Origin: Halorhabdus sp. CBA1104
Lineage (GTDB): Archaea > Halobacteriota > Halobacteria > Halobacteriales > Haloarculaceae
Length of the DNA: 64,000 nt
Reading direction: 5' to 3'
Assembly: GCF_009690625.1 (NCBI RefSeq)
Contig: NZ_CP033878.1
Location: forward strand, 372,001-436,000
Positions 57,093-64,000 of the stretch are shown piece by piece (position 1 is the first letter of the stretch; each line of letters opens with the position of its first letter). Position numbers and translations under genes: made by a program. The notes below the pieces were generated by a model. It was not told the origin of the DNA, did no database searches, and saw only the letters and a program-made list of their open reading frames with translations.

Positions 57093-57818
57093 ATGCTGAA
57101 ACAGTCCCACCTGCAGATCGAGATGGATCAGCTATCCGACCTCGTTTTGACGCCGGGTGACCCCGATCGTGTCGACCGGATCGCTTCCTATTGTCGGAAC
57201 GTCGAGACGGTCGCGACAAACAGAGAGTACAAGGTCGTCAACGCAACCTACGAGGGTCGACAGCTGACGATCGCTTCGACGGGAATCGGGTCGCCGTCGG
57301 CTGCCATCGCAATCGAGGAGTTGGCCAACGTCGGCGTCGAGACGCTCATTCGGGTCGGGACGACCGGTGGCCTCCAGCGGGGGATCGAGATCGGCGATAT
57401 GGTCGTCGCGACCGCCGCGGCGAAAAACGAGGGGACGAGCGACCGCTACGAGGCGGCCGAGTTCCCGGCCGTCGCGGACTACGATGTCCTCTCTACGCTA
57501 GTCGACACTGCCCAGGCAAACGACGAAGCGGTCCACGTTGGTCCGATCGCCACGGACGATGCCTTTTACAACGAGACCGAAGAGATCATCACGACCTGGG
57601 AAGAGGCTGGCATCCTTTCGGTCGAAATGGAAGCTTCGGCCCTATTCACACTCGCACGTCGTCGAGGTGTCCGAGCAGGCGCGATCTGTACGGTCGACGG
57701 CAACCTCGTCGAAGGGACCCAAAAGGGAGCAACCGACGAACGCGAACTCCCCGACAAAGCCAAGAACAACGTTGGACGGGCGATCGAGATCGCGCTCGAC
57801 GCGGCGACACAGCTCTAA
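57093..57818 (+). CDS. udp: Uridine phosphorylase (NP-1 family)
   Basis: A 241-residue nucleoside phosphorylase. Family points: SDLVLTPGDPDRVDRIA, TIASTGIGSPSAAIAIEEL, RVGTTGGLQ, and the ribose-binding VEMEASALF near the C-terminal third. It splits uridine, and perhaps thymidine, to base and pentose 1-phosphate. It lies 118 bases after the purine phosphorylase gene on the same strand. The ATG at 57093 gives the family N-terminus; the longer frame upstream is out of register with the phosphorylase gene it overlaps. Confidence 0.92.
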   Translation: MLKQSHLQIEMDQLSDLVLTPGDPDRVDRIASYCRNVETVATNREYKVVNATYEGRQLTIASTGIGSPSAAIAIEELANVGVETLIRVGTTGGLQRGIEIGDMVVATAAAKNEGTSDRYEAAEFPAVADYDVLSTLVDTAQANDEAVHVGPIATDDAFYNETEEIITTWEEAGILSVEMEASALFTLARRRGVRAGAICTVDGNLVEGTQKGATDERELPDKAKNNVGRAIEIALDAATQL

Positions 57819-57902
57819 CTCGCCCCGGCTACCTTTATACGATAGTGTCCTTATAATGGATCGCAGTGTTTATCAGTGAAATTCCGCTAAACGGCCATGT
57901 AC

Positions 57903-58076
57903 ATGACGAAAATTGCACAGACTCCCCGATCGCATTCTCGGATCGCGTCAGCGTCGCCGACTCACGGCGCCCGCCGTGACGATACGGCCGCCGACTCCGA
58001 GCGTCCGCGGTCGGCCCACAACGAGTACAGCCAGCCCACAGTCGACGCGAACACACGGAGTGATCAGGACGCATGA
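57903..58076 (+). CDS. Possible small protein overlapping xapX
   Basis: A 57-residue frame (MTKIAQTPRSHSRIASASPT onward) whose TGA overlaps the XapX start as ATGA. Composition is polar with no recognised family. The coupling-style overlap is the main support; codon bias is only moderate. Confidence 0.3.
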   Translation: MTKIAQTPRSHSRIASASPTHGARRDDTAADSERPRSAHNEYSQPTVDANTRSDQDA

Positions 58077-58266
58077 ACGCGACACTCGTCGGCCTCGCGA
58101 CGCTAACCGGGCTCGTTACCGGCCTCGTCTTCGGATTTTGGAGGTTCCCATTCCGGCTCCACCGAGTCTCGCTGGCGTCATGGGGATCGTCGGGATCTTC
58201 CTGGGGTACCGTATCATGGACTACTTCGATTACGGTATCAACCTGCTCGACGTCCTCGGCATCTGA
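58073..58266 (+). pseudogene. XapX-family small membrane protein, frameshifted as sequenced
   Basis: The first frame reads ATLVGLATLTGLVTGLVFGFW, and the second PIPAPPSLAGVMGIVGIFLG, which is the XapX (DUF1427) signature. One added C in the CCC at 58147-58149 makes a single protein of about 64 residues ending in LLDVLGI. XapX proteins are small two-helix membrane proteins of unknown role, first seen beside xanthosine genes in bacteria. Its place in a nucleoside locus is therefore suggestive. Confidence 0.7.
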
Positions 58267-58287
58267 TTGACGCCGTTTAGCACCGTT

Positions 58288-59745
58288 CTATTCGCTATCC
58301 AGTTCTTCGACGAGCTCGGCGAGCTGTTCGATCGATTGCCGTTGCTGTTCGGTCTGCTCGCTGATCGCGCGGCTCGCAGTTTTTGCTTGCTGGGCCCGGT
58401 CGCGAACCGTCTCCAACATCGTCGTCACCTCTTCGATTGCCGCTGCTTGATCGTCGTTCGCTGCAGCGATTTCGTTGATCCCAGTTGAAACGTCCTCGAT
58501 CTCGTGTTCGATGTCGGCGAATGCGTCCCGAGCTGTTTCGACCTCCTCGATCGTCGCCTCGATTTCGTCTGTTGCCCGCTCGATCTCTTCGACTGTCCGA
58601 TCGGTCTGTGTTTCGACGTCGTCGATCTGTGTCGCGATCTCTTCGGCGTTTCTGGTCGTCTGCTCGGCGAGGTCTTTGACCTCGTCGGCGACGACTTCGA
58701 AGCCTTCGCCCGCTTCACCGGCGCGGGCAGCCTCGATGGAGGCGTTCAGCGCGAGCATGTTCGTCTGGTCGGCAACGTCTTGGATGATCTCGACAATCGT
58801 CCCGATCTCCGACATCCGCTCTTCTAAGGTGGCAACCGTCTGGGCGAGTGCCTCTCCAGTTTCGGCGAGTTCACTGGCGCTTTTACGGGCCTGCTTTCCA
58901 GATTCGAGCCCCCGCTTTGCCGTCTCACGACTCGTCTCGGCGGCTGTTGCCACTTCGTCGGCGTTGGCCGCGACTTCTTCCATCCTGGCACTGAAGTTTT
59001 CCATTTCGGTGACTGCCTCGTCGAGGTCGTCGGCTTGGTTCCCGACGAGTTCGGTGATTCGACTGGCTTCCGAAGCGCTTTCTCCGGCCGATTCGGTCAG
59101 TGATTCGGCTTGGTTGTCGACCTGCTCGACGAGTGTTTCCAGTCGGCTCGCGGTTTCGTTTACTTGCTTGAGAACAGCCAGCAAGTGCTGTTCGACGTAG
59201 TCGGTTTCCTCGAAGGACGCTCGTGCCCCCAGCGAGCCCTCGCTCAGGGCGGCCATCGTGTCGATTACTTCTTCGACGAGTGCCTCTGTATGTTCCTGGC
59301 GACGCTGGCGATCAGTCTCGTCTCGACAGAGTTGGATGACCGCTGAGAGCTCTCCGTCCTCGAAGATCGGCATCGCGTTGAACCGGATGTACCGCTCTTG
59401 GCCCGCGTCGTTTTCCAGCCAGTGGACGGATTCGTAAACCGGCGCGTCTGTATATTCTGAATCGACCCGCTCAGTTCGCTCCTGCGTTTCGGCTTCAAAG
59501 GGATTCTCGATGACGCGGTTTGCGAGTACTTTGATCTGGTTTCCCTCTTCGTCCCGGCCGAAGTACTCGTCGGTCCCCAGCATCTCGTCCCGGGACAAGC
59601 CAAGCAGCGGCTCCAGCCCGTCACTCCAGTGGATCACTGTGTGGTCGCTGTCGAGTATGTACGCCGGAATCGGCATGGCGTTTAGCACCGCTCGCACAGC
59701 CGGCCCGTTCGACGCCCCCTCCTCCTCAGTGGGTGGTGCTGTCAT
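58288..59745 (-). CDS. Soluble PAS-transducer (methyl-accepting chemotaxis type)
   Basis: A 485-residue cytoplasmic transducer with no membrane helix. A PAS domain covers about residues 18-135 ([18 protein letters not shown]). The C-terminal signalling domain is complete, including the CheA/CheW-contacting tip ([20 protein letters not shown]) and flanking methylation helices. It would report an internal signal such as redox or a metabolite to the Che system. It sits between uridine phosphorylase and cytidine deaminase genes, divergent from the latter. The ATG at 59745 lies 26 bases after a TTTTATC box and removes 27 unlikely residues. Confidence 0.92.
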   Translation of the reverse strand: MTAPPTEEEGASNGPAVRAVLNAMPIPAYILDSDHTVIHWSDGLEPLLGLSRDEMLGTDEYFGRDEEGNQIKVLANRVIENPFEAETQERTERVDSEYTDAPVYESVHWLENDAGQERYIRFNAMPIFEDGELSAVIQLCRDETDRQRRQEHTEALVEEVIDTMAALSEGSLGARASFEETDYVEQHLLAVLKQVNETASRLETLVEQVDNQAESLTESAGESASEASRITELVGNQADDLDEAVTEMENFSARMEEVAANADEVATAAETSRETAKRGLESGKQARKSASELAETGEALAQTVATLEERMSEIGTIVEIIQDVADQTNMLALNASIEAARAGEAGEGFEVVADEVKDLAEQTTRNAEEIATQIDDVETQTDRTVEEIERATDEIEATIEEVETARDAFADIEHEIEDVSTGINEIAAANDDQAAAIEEVTTMLETVRDRAQQAKTASRAISEQTEQQRQSIEQLAELVEELDSE

Positions 59746-59767
59746 TGCCTCCTCTATACGCTTGAGA

Positions 59768-59816
59768 GATAAAAGAGTATTATATACCTGATTTCTTATA
59801 AACCATCGTTTTATTT
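59768..59816. promoter_or_regulatory. Divergent promoters of the transducer and cdd genes
   Basis: Reverse strand TTTTATC at 59768-59774 is about 26 bases before the transducer ATG. Forward strand TTTTATTT at 59809-59816 is about 30 bases before the cdd ATG at 59842. The AT-rich TATTATATACC between them could be a further box. Confidence 0.5.
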
Positions 59817-59841
59817 GTGGACCCACTCCCTAGGGACGGAC

Positions 59842-60240
59842 ATGGACGACGAACAACTAATCGAGATCGCACACGAAGCCCGAACGGATGCCTACGTTCC
59901 GTACTCCGAGTACCCGGTCGGGGCAGCGCTCGAAACAGCGGATGGTGAGATCTATCGCGGTTTCAACGTCGAGATTGTCAACTACTCGAACAGCTTCCAC
60001 GCCGAGGAACTCGCTGTCACCGGCGCGATCCGTGACGGCGTCACCGATTTCGAGCGGGTCGCAGTCGTCTCGGCAGAACACGACGGTGTCACGCCCTGTG
60101 GAATGTGCCGACAGACCTTCGCCGAGTTCTGTGATGACTCCTTTGAGATCATCACCGAAGACGATGGCGAGATCCAGCGGTACACGCTCGGGGAACTGCT
60201 CCCTGACGCGATGAAGCCTGGGAACCTGCAGGACCGATAG
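59842..60240 (+). CDS. cdd: Cytidine deaminase
   Basis: A 132-residue homotetramer-type cytidine deaminase converting cytidine and deoxycytidine to uridine forms. The zinc site shows HAEELAVTGAI and PCGMCRQTFAEF, and the N-terminus YVPYSEYPVGAAL matches the family. The ATG at 59842 gives the normal start. It lies next to the nucleoside importer genes (convergent) and feeds uridine phosphorylase. Confidence 0.96.
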   Translation: MDDEQLIEIAHEARTDAYVPYSEYPVGAALETADGEIYRGFNVEIVNYSNSFHAEELAVTGAIRDGVTDFERVAVVSAEHDGVTPCGMCRQTFAEFCDDSFEIITEDDGEIQRYTLGELLPDAMKPGNLQDR

Positions 60241-60326
60241 AACCAGTTGTCGACAAGAATCGAAGCGGCCAAAATCAGCTTTTCTCAAAACGCCACTCGT
60301 CGAATCCCGGAACCCGAATCGGCGGG

Positions 60327-61436
60327 TTACTCCTCGCCGGATTCGTAGTGCTCGCCGACTTCACTCGGGATTCGGGTGTACCCGACGAACGCGAGCACGA
60401 TGATGACTGCGACGTACGGCACGAGCTGGATGAGTTGTGTCGGCACTGGGACGAACGCGATTTGCTGGAGGCGGATCTGCAAGGCGTCCAGTCCCGCAAA
60501 CAGGATCCCCGCTGCGGCAGTCCCGAGCGGGTTGTAGTTGCCAAACAGGTAGGTCGTGATCGCGATGAACCCGTCCCCGGCGATCATCGTCTGGCCACTT
60601 CCGATGAAGCGACCGGCGCGACCGACGACCAGGCCCGCACCGCCAAACCCGGAGAGGACCCCCGAGAGGACAACGCCGACGTACCGGACGCGGTGGACGT
60701 CGATACCGGCGGTGTCGAGCGCGGAGGGGTTCTCCCCGCTTGCCTCGATCCAGCGGCCGAAGCTCGTCCGGTTGAGGACGAACCACGAGAGGACGATCGT
60801 CACCAGCATCAGGATGACGATCGGGCTGGCGTCGAAGATGATCGGCCCGACGACCGGGATTTGAGAGAGTCCCGGGACCGTCACCGTATTCAGCGTCGCG
60901 ATACTCTCGCTGTTGACCGAGCCCCAGATCACGATGCTGAGGAACGGCCCGAGGCCGAGTCCGACCAGCCAGACGGCGAGGCCCGCGATGATCTGGTCTG
61001 CCTTGAACTCGATCACGAGCACGGCAAAGACCAGTGCCAACAGCGTACTCGCGAGGACACCGGCGAACAGCCCAATCCAGGCTGCCGACTGGGCGTCCCC
61101 GCCGAGCAGGTGTGTGACCGCGGCGGCGGTAAACGCCGAGATGATCAACAGGCCTTCGAGACCGATGTTGATGACGCCGCTTTTCTCGGCGAAGATACCG
61201 CCAATCCCGGCGAAGACGAGCGGGACCGAGATTCGAAGTGTCGATTCGACGAAGCTGACATTGAACAGGCCGGCGATGGTGGCCGGACGCGTCCCTGGCA
61301 TCGTGATGTTGATGACCGCACCGAAGACCGCGGCGACGAGCAACGTCCCAAAGACGAGCCGCGGGATGCGCCCGATGTTTGCGGCCCAGTTGCGAACGCT
61401 TCCGAGTGCACCGCTGTCGGCGGGGGCGTTACTCAT
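60327..61436 (-). CDS. Nucleoside ABC transporter permease (second subunit)
   Basis: A 369-residue permease of the BPD_transp_2/RbsC-NupQ type with about ten membrane segments. Family signals are GIGGIFAEKSGVINIGLEG, and SPSALDTAGID-like ENPSALDTAGIDVHRVRYVG before the last helices. It pairs with the next upstream permease; the ATG at 61436 overlaps that gene's stop in an 8-base ATGAGTAA. Sugar import is possible by family, but neighbours point to nucleosides. Confidence 0.93.
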   Translation of the reverse strand: MSNAPADSGALGSVRNWAANIGRIPRLVFGTLLVAAVFGAVINITMPGTRPATIAGLFNVSFVESTLRISVPLVFAGIGGIFAEKSGVINIGLEGLLIISAFTAAAVTHLLGGDAQSAAWIGLFAGVLASTLLALVFAVLVIEFKADQIIAGLAVWLVGLGLGPFLSIVIWGSVNSESIATLNTVTVPGLSQIPVVGPIIFDASPIVILMLVTIVLSWFVLNRTSFGRWIEASGENPSALDTAGIDVHRVRYVGVVLSGVLSGFGGAGLVVGRAGRFIGSGQTMIAGDGFIAITTYLFGNYNPLGTAAAGILFAGLDALQIRLQQIAFVPVPTQLIQLVPYVAVIIVLAFVGYTRIPSEVGEHYESGEE

Positions 61437-62646
61437 CGCCACCACCTCCAGTCACCGCAGCCGGCTCCGGTTTGACGCCCAGCCGGTTGCCGAGCATCCG
61501 GAATGCTTCCGGCATCGCGATGAACAGGATAATCATTCCTCGGAGGACCGCGACCAGCTCCGGCGGGACGCCGAGCTGGAAGTTGATAGCGTTCGAACCG
61601 CCCTTCAGGACGCCAAAGAGCAGCGACGCCGGAATCACGCCGACCGGGTTGTTCCCGGCCAGCACCGACACGGTAATGCCGTCGAACCCGATCGAGGGGA
61701 CGCCCTGTCGCCAGGCGCCGATGACCATCATCGACCACATCGCGCCGGCGATGCCGCCCAGGGCACCCGACAGCGACATCGTCGAGACGACCATCTGCTC
61801 GGCGTTGGCACCGCCATACAGCGCTGCTTTGGCCTGTTTTCCGGAGACGCGCAGGTCGTACCCGAAGCTCGTGTACCGCAGGAGGTAGTAGATGCCCACC
61901 GTCGCAAGGAGTGCGAGGACGAGCGCCACCAGTGTGAACTGGCCCCCCTCCGGGAAGATGATCCCGTTGAGCCGGGCGCTGTCCGGGATCGTCTTGGTTT
62001 TGACGCTCTGTAGCGTCGGATCGGCGAAATACGACGAAACCAGGAAGAAGGCCATCCCCGTCGCGATACTGTTGAGCATGATCGTCGTGATCACCTCGTT
62101 GGCGTCGGCGTAGGCCTTCAGTGCCCCCGGTATTGCCCCGTAGAGCCCGCCGACAATCGCGCCGACGAGAAGACCAAACGGGATCAACAGGACCGATCCG
62201 ACCAGTCCACCCGGCACGAACGGTCCGACCCAGACGAGCGCGAGTGCGGCCGCGAGCCCGCCAAGGACGAGCTGACCCTGAACACCGATGTTGAAAAGGT
62301 CACCTCGGAACGCCACGGCGACGGCGAGTCCGGAGAAGATCAACAGTGTCGTTTCTTTCAGAGTAGTCCCCATCGAGAAGTTGATCGGTGACCACCCTTC
62401 GGTGAACAGCCGCGCTGAGTCGAGGTCGAACGGCGAGCCGAAAGCCCCGTTGACCAGCACAGCGAAGATCTCGAGGGGGTTGTACGCTTCCCCGGACAGA
62501 TATCCTGCTACGAGAACGATGAGGCTGCTGACGATAACGGCCGTCATCAGCGCGGCGATGCTGATCAGGATCCGCTCGGCGACCGAATTGCCGACGAAAA
62601 ACCGGAAGAACCGCTGTATCGGTTCGGGGTACTGGCGATCGCTCAT
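61429..62646 (-). CDS. Nucleoside ABC transporter permease (first subunit)
   Basis: A 405-residue permease (NupP/YufP-like). About ten membrane segments with the family motifs AVAFRGDLFNIGVQGQLVLG, LKAYADANEVITTIMLNSIA, and SGKQAKAALYGGANAEQMV. It overlaps the ATPase gene by 4 bases (ATGA) and the other permease by 8, so the three are one tightly coupled operon. Confidence 0.93.
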   Translation of the reverse strand: MSDRQYPEPIQRFFRFFVGNSVAERILISIAALMTAVIVSSLIVLVAGYLSGEAYNPLEIFAVLVNGAFGSPFDLDSARLFTEGWSPINFSMGTTLKETTLLIFSGLAVAVAFRGDLFNIGVQGQLVLGGLAAALALVWVGPFVPGGLVGSVLLIPFGLLVGAIVGGLYGAIPGALKAYADANEVITTIMLNSIATGMAFFLVSSYFADPTLQSVKTKTIPDSARLNGIIFPEGGQFTLVALVLALLATVGIYYLLRYTSFGYDLRVSGKQAKAALYGGANAEQMVVSTMSLSGALGGIAGAMWSMMVIGAWRQGVPSIGFDGITVSVLAGNNPVGVIPASLLFGVLKGGSNAINFQLGVPPELVAVLRGMIILFIAMPEAFRMLGNRLGVKPEPAAVTGGGGDE

Positions 62647-64000
62647 TCCTCGCCACCTCCATACTCGTCGGGGACCTCACCGGCCATCAGCAGGCCGACG
62701 TCACGGTCGGTCACTTCCTCTGGGTCGACGATATCCATGATCTCGCCCTCGTAGATGACGGCGAGGCGATCGGAGAGCTGCTGGACTTCGTCCAGCTTCG
62801 AGGAGACCAGCAGGACGCCTTTGCCCTCGTCGCGAAGCTCGACCAACTGGTCGTGGATGAACTCGATACTCCCGACGTCGACCCCGCGGGTCGGGTGGGA
62901 CGCGACGATCACGTCCGGATCCCGGAGGATCTCTCGGCCGACGATGACCTTCTGTTGATTCCCGCCCGAAAGGGACTCCGAGGCGGTATCAGCGCCCGGG
63001 GTCCGTACGTCGTATCGATCGATGATCGTCTCAGCGTGGTCGCGGGTCGCTTTCCAATCGACGCGAGGGCCGCTCGTGAAGTCGGGATCGTACTGGTTGC
63101 CAAGCAGCGCGTTCTCGACGAGATCGAAGTCCATTACGAGTCCACGCGCCTGGCGGTCCTCGGGGACGAACGACATCCCACGCTCGATATGCTTACGCCT
63201 GGAGATTTCGGTCACGTCCTCTCCGTTCAGCGTGACAGTGCCTTCGTCGGGTACTTCCAGGCCAACGACCGAGTCGACGAGTTGTGACTGGCCGTTGCCG
63301 TCGACGCCGGCGATCCCGAGAACTTCGCCCTCGTGGACCGTCAGATCGACCTCGTTTACCTGTCGCACTCCGTCGTCGTTCTCGACAACGAGGTCGGAGA
63401 TTCCCAGGGCAGACTCCCCTGGTTGACTGTCTTCTTTTTCGACTTCGAGCATCACTTGCCGGCCGACCATCAGCTCCGCGAGACTCTCTCGCGTCGCCGT
63501 CTCTGGGTCGACCGTCCCGACGTTTTCGCCGTCCCGGAGGACGGTGATGTCGTCGGAGATCTCCATCGCCTCGTCGAGTTTGTGCGTGATGAAGATTAGC
63601 GTCTTCCCCTGGGCGGTCAACTCGTCGACGATCCGGAACAGTTCGTCGACCTCCTGGGGCGTGAGTACGGCCGTCGGCTCGTCGAAGATCAACACGTCGG
63701 CTCCGCGATAGAGCGTCTTGAGGATCTCGACGCGCTGTTTCTCACCCACACTGATGTCTTCGATCTTTGCGGTCGGATCGAGATCGAAATTGTACGTATC
63801 ACTTAGTTCGCGGACTGCCTCGCGGGCGCTCTTTGCATCGTACGCAAGCCCATTCCACTTGCGTGGTTCGTTGCCGAGCGTGACGTTCTCGGCGACAGTC
63901 ATTGTATCGACCAGCATGAAGTGCTGGTGGATCATCCCGATCCCGGCGTCGATCGCGTCCTGGGGCGTCTGGAACGTCCGCTCCTGGCCGTTCAGGTAGA
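62643..64000 (-). CDS. Nucleoside ABC transporter ATPase, double domain, partial
   Basis: The visible 452 residues belong to a two-domain sugar/nucleoside-type ATPase (NupO/RbsA-like); the start lies beyond the right edge. Domain 1 shows ISVGEKQRVEILKTL and Walker B VLIFDEPTAVL. Domain 2 shows Walker A-like GVDGNGQSQ and a signature LSGGNQQKVIVGREI. As is common in the family, domain 2 has a degenerate site: Walker B ends in VIVASHPTRG instead of Asp-Glu-Pro. It is first in the operon seen here; a BmpA-type binding protein gene is expected to the right. Confidence 0.94.
   Translation of the reverse strand, partial: YLNGQERTFQTPQDAIDAGIGMIHQHFMLVDTMTVAENVTLGNEPRKWNGLAYDAKSAREAVRELSDTYNFDLDPTAKIEDISVGEKQRVEILKTLYRGADVLIFDEPTAVLTPQEVDELFRIVDELTAQGKTLIFITHKLDEAMEISDDITVLRDGENVGTVDPETATRESLAELMVGRQVMLEVEKEDSQPGESALGISDLVVENDDGVRQVNEVDLTVHEGEVLGIAGVDGNGQSQLVDSVVGLEVPDEGTVTLNGEDVTEISRRKHIERGMSFVPEDRQARGLVMDFDLVENALLGNQYDPDFTSGPRVDWKATRDHAETIIDRYDVRTPGADTASESLSGGNQQKVIVGREILRDPDVIVASHPTRGVDVGSIEFIHDQLVELRDEGKGVLLVSSKLDEVQQLSDRLAVIYEGEIMDIVDPEEVTDRDVGLLMAGEVPDEYGGGEE

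Noticed and set aside
1-64000. CRISPR arrays, insertion sequences, rRNA and tRNA genes
   Set aside because: No regularly spaced repeats, transposase motifs, rRNA stretches or tRNA-like T-loop/acceptor pairs were found by reading the intergenic regions.

Overview
The window is chromosomal DNA from a halophilic archaeon (class Halobacteria). The proteins are strongly acidic and codon third positions are GC-rich. Most genes start about 25-30 bases after an AT-rich TATA-like box, as in leaderless haloarchaeal transcripts. Exported proteins carry twin-arginine lipobox signals. Lineage markers include pantoate kinase plus phosphopantoate-beta-alanine ligase, an archaeal AspRS, SMC with ScpA, haloarchaeal transducers, KaiC-like ATPases, UspA proteins and a TopA intein. 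The genus cannot be fixed from the sequence alone; a Haloarculaceae-type genome is my inference. No rRNA, tRNA, CRISPR array or insertion sequence was seen.

Layout. 1-5.7 kb: a partial TRIC/UPF0126 channel, CheC, the CoA pair PPS and PoK, a UPF0175/PIN toxin-antitoxin pair, a hairpin cluster and aspS. 5.9-10.5 kb: a signal-less solute-binding protein with an Lrp regulator, and an amino-acid permease fused to UspA domains. 10.5-20 kb: topA with a 532-residue intein, a histidine kinase gene broken by an in-frame stop, and a Ca2+-type P-type ATPase. 20.3-28.8 kb: gatB with a DUF1508 gene, a REC-PAS-histidine kinase, then a coiled-coil gene, smc and scpA. 28.8-32.2 kb: decayed genes (AEC transporter remnant, lipoprotein), a membrane protein, a phosphoribosyltransferase and a hydrolase. 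32.2-39 kb: phzF, aspartate/tyrosine decarboxylase, a DedA-type protein, metG, nfeD, rpiA. 39.2-45.4 kb: a complete Opp/Dpp-type ABC importer. 45.5-54.1 kb: UspA, HEAT-repeat protein, a receptor paired with a solute-binding lipoprotein, small membrane and zinc proteins, a frameshifted NAD kinase and a KaiC-like ATPase. 54.3-64 kb: a nucleoside uptake and breakdown locus.

How genes work together. The last 10 kb reads as one physiological unit. An ABC importer (two permeases and a double ATPase) brings in nucleosides. Cytidine deaminase, uridine phosphorylase and an MTAP-type purine nucleoside phosphorylase convert them to bases and pentose 1-phosphates. DeoC and ribose-1,5-bisphosphate isomerase feed the sugars to central metabolism. 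A soluble PAS-transducer sits in the middle. Aspartate decarboxylase, pantoate kinase and phosphopantoate-beta-alanine ligase, though scattered, supply one CoA pathway.

Two points deserve attention. First, several clearly coding genes (topA, nadK twice, a hydrolase, xapX, a lipoprotein twice) are each restored by adding a single base, usually within a short homopolymer. That pattern suggests systematic undercalling in the sequence more than biological decay, whereas the histidine kinase stop and the AEC remnant look like real decay. Second, the membrane receptor at 47.7 kb has HAMP and coiled-coil parts but no recognisable CheA/CheW-contacting hairpin tip, and it is followed by an orphan solute-binding lipoprotein. 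This is the best candidate here for an undescribed signalling arrangement.
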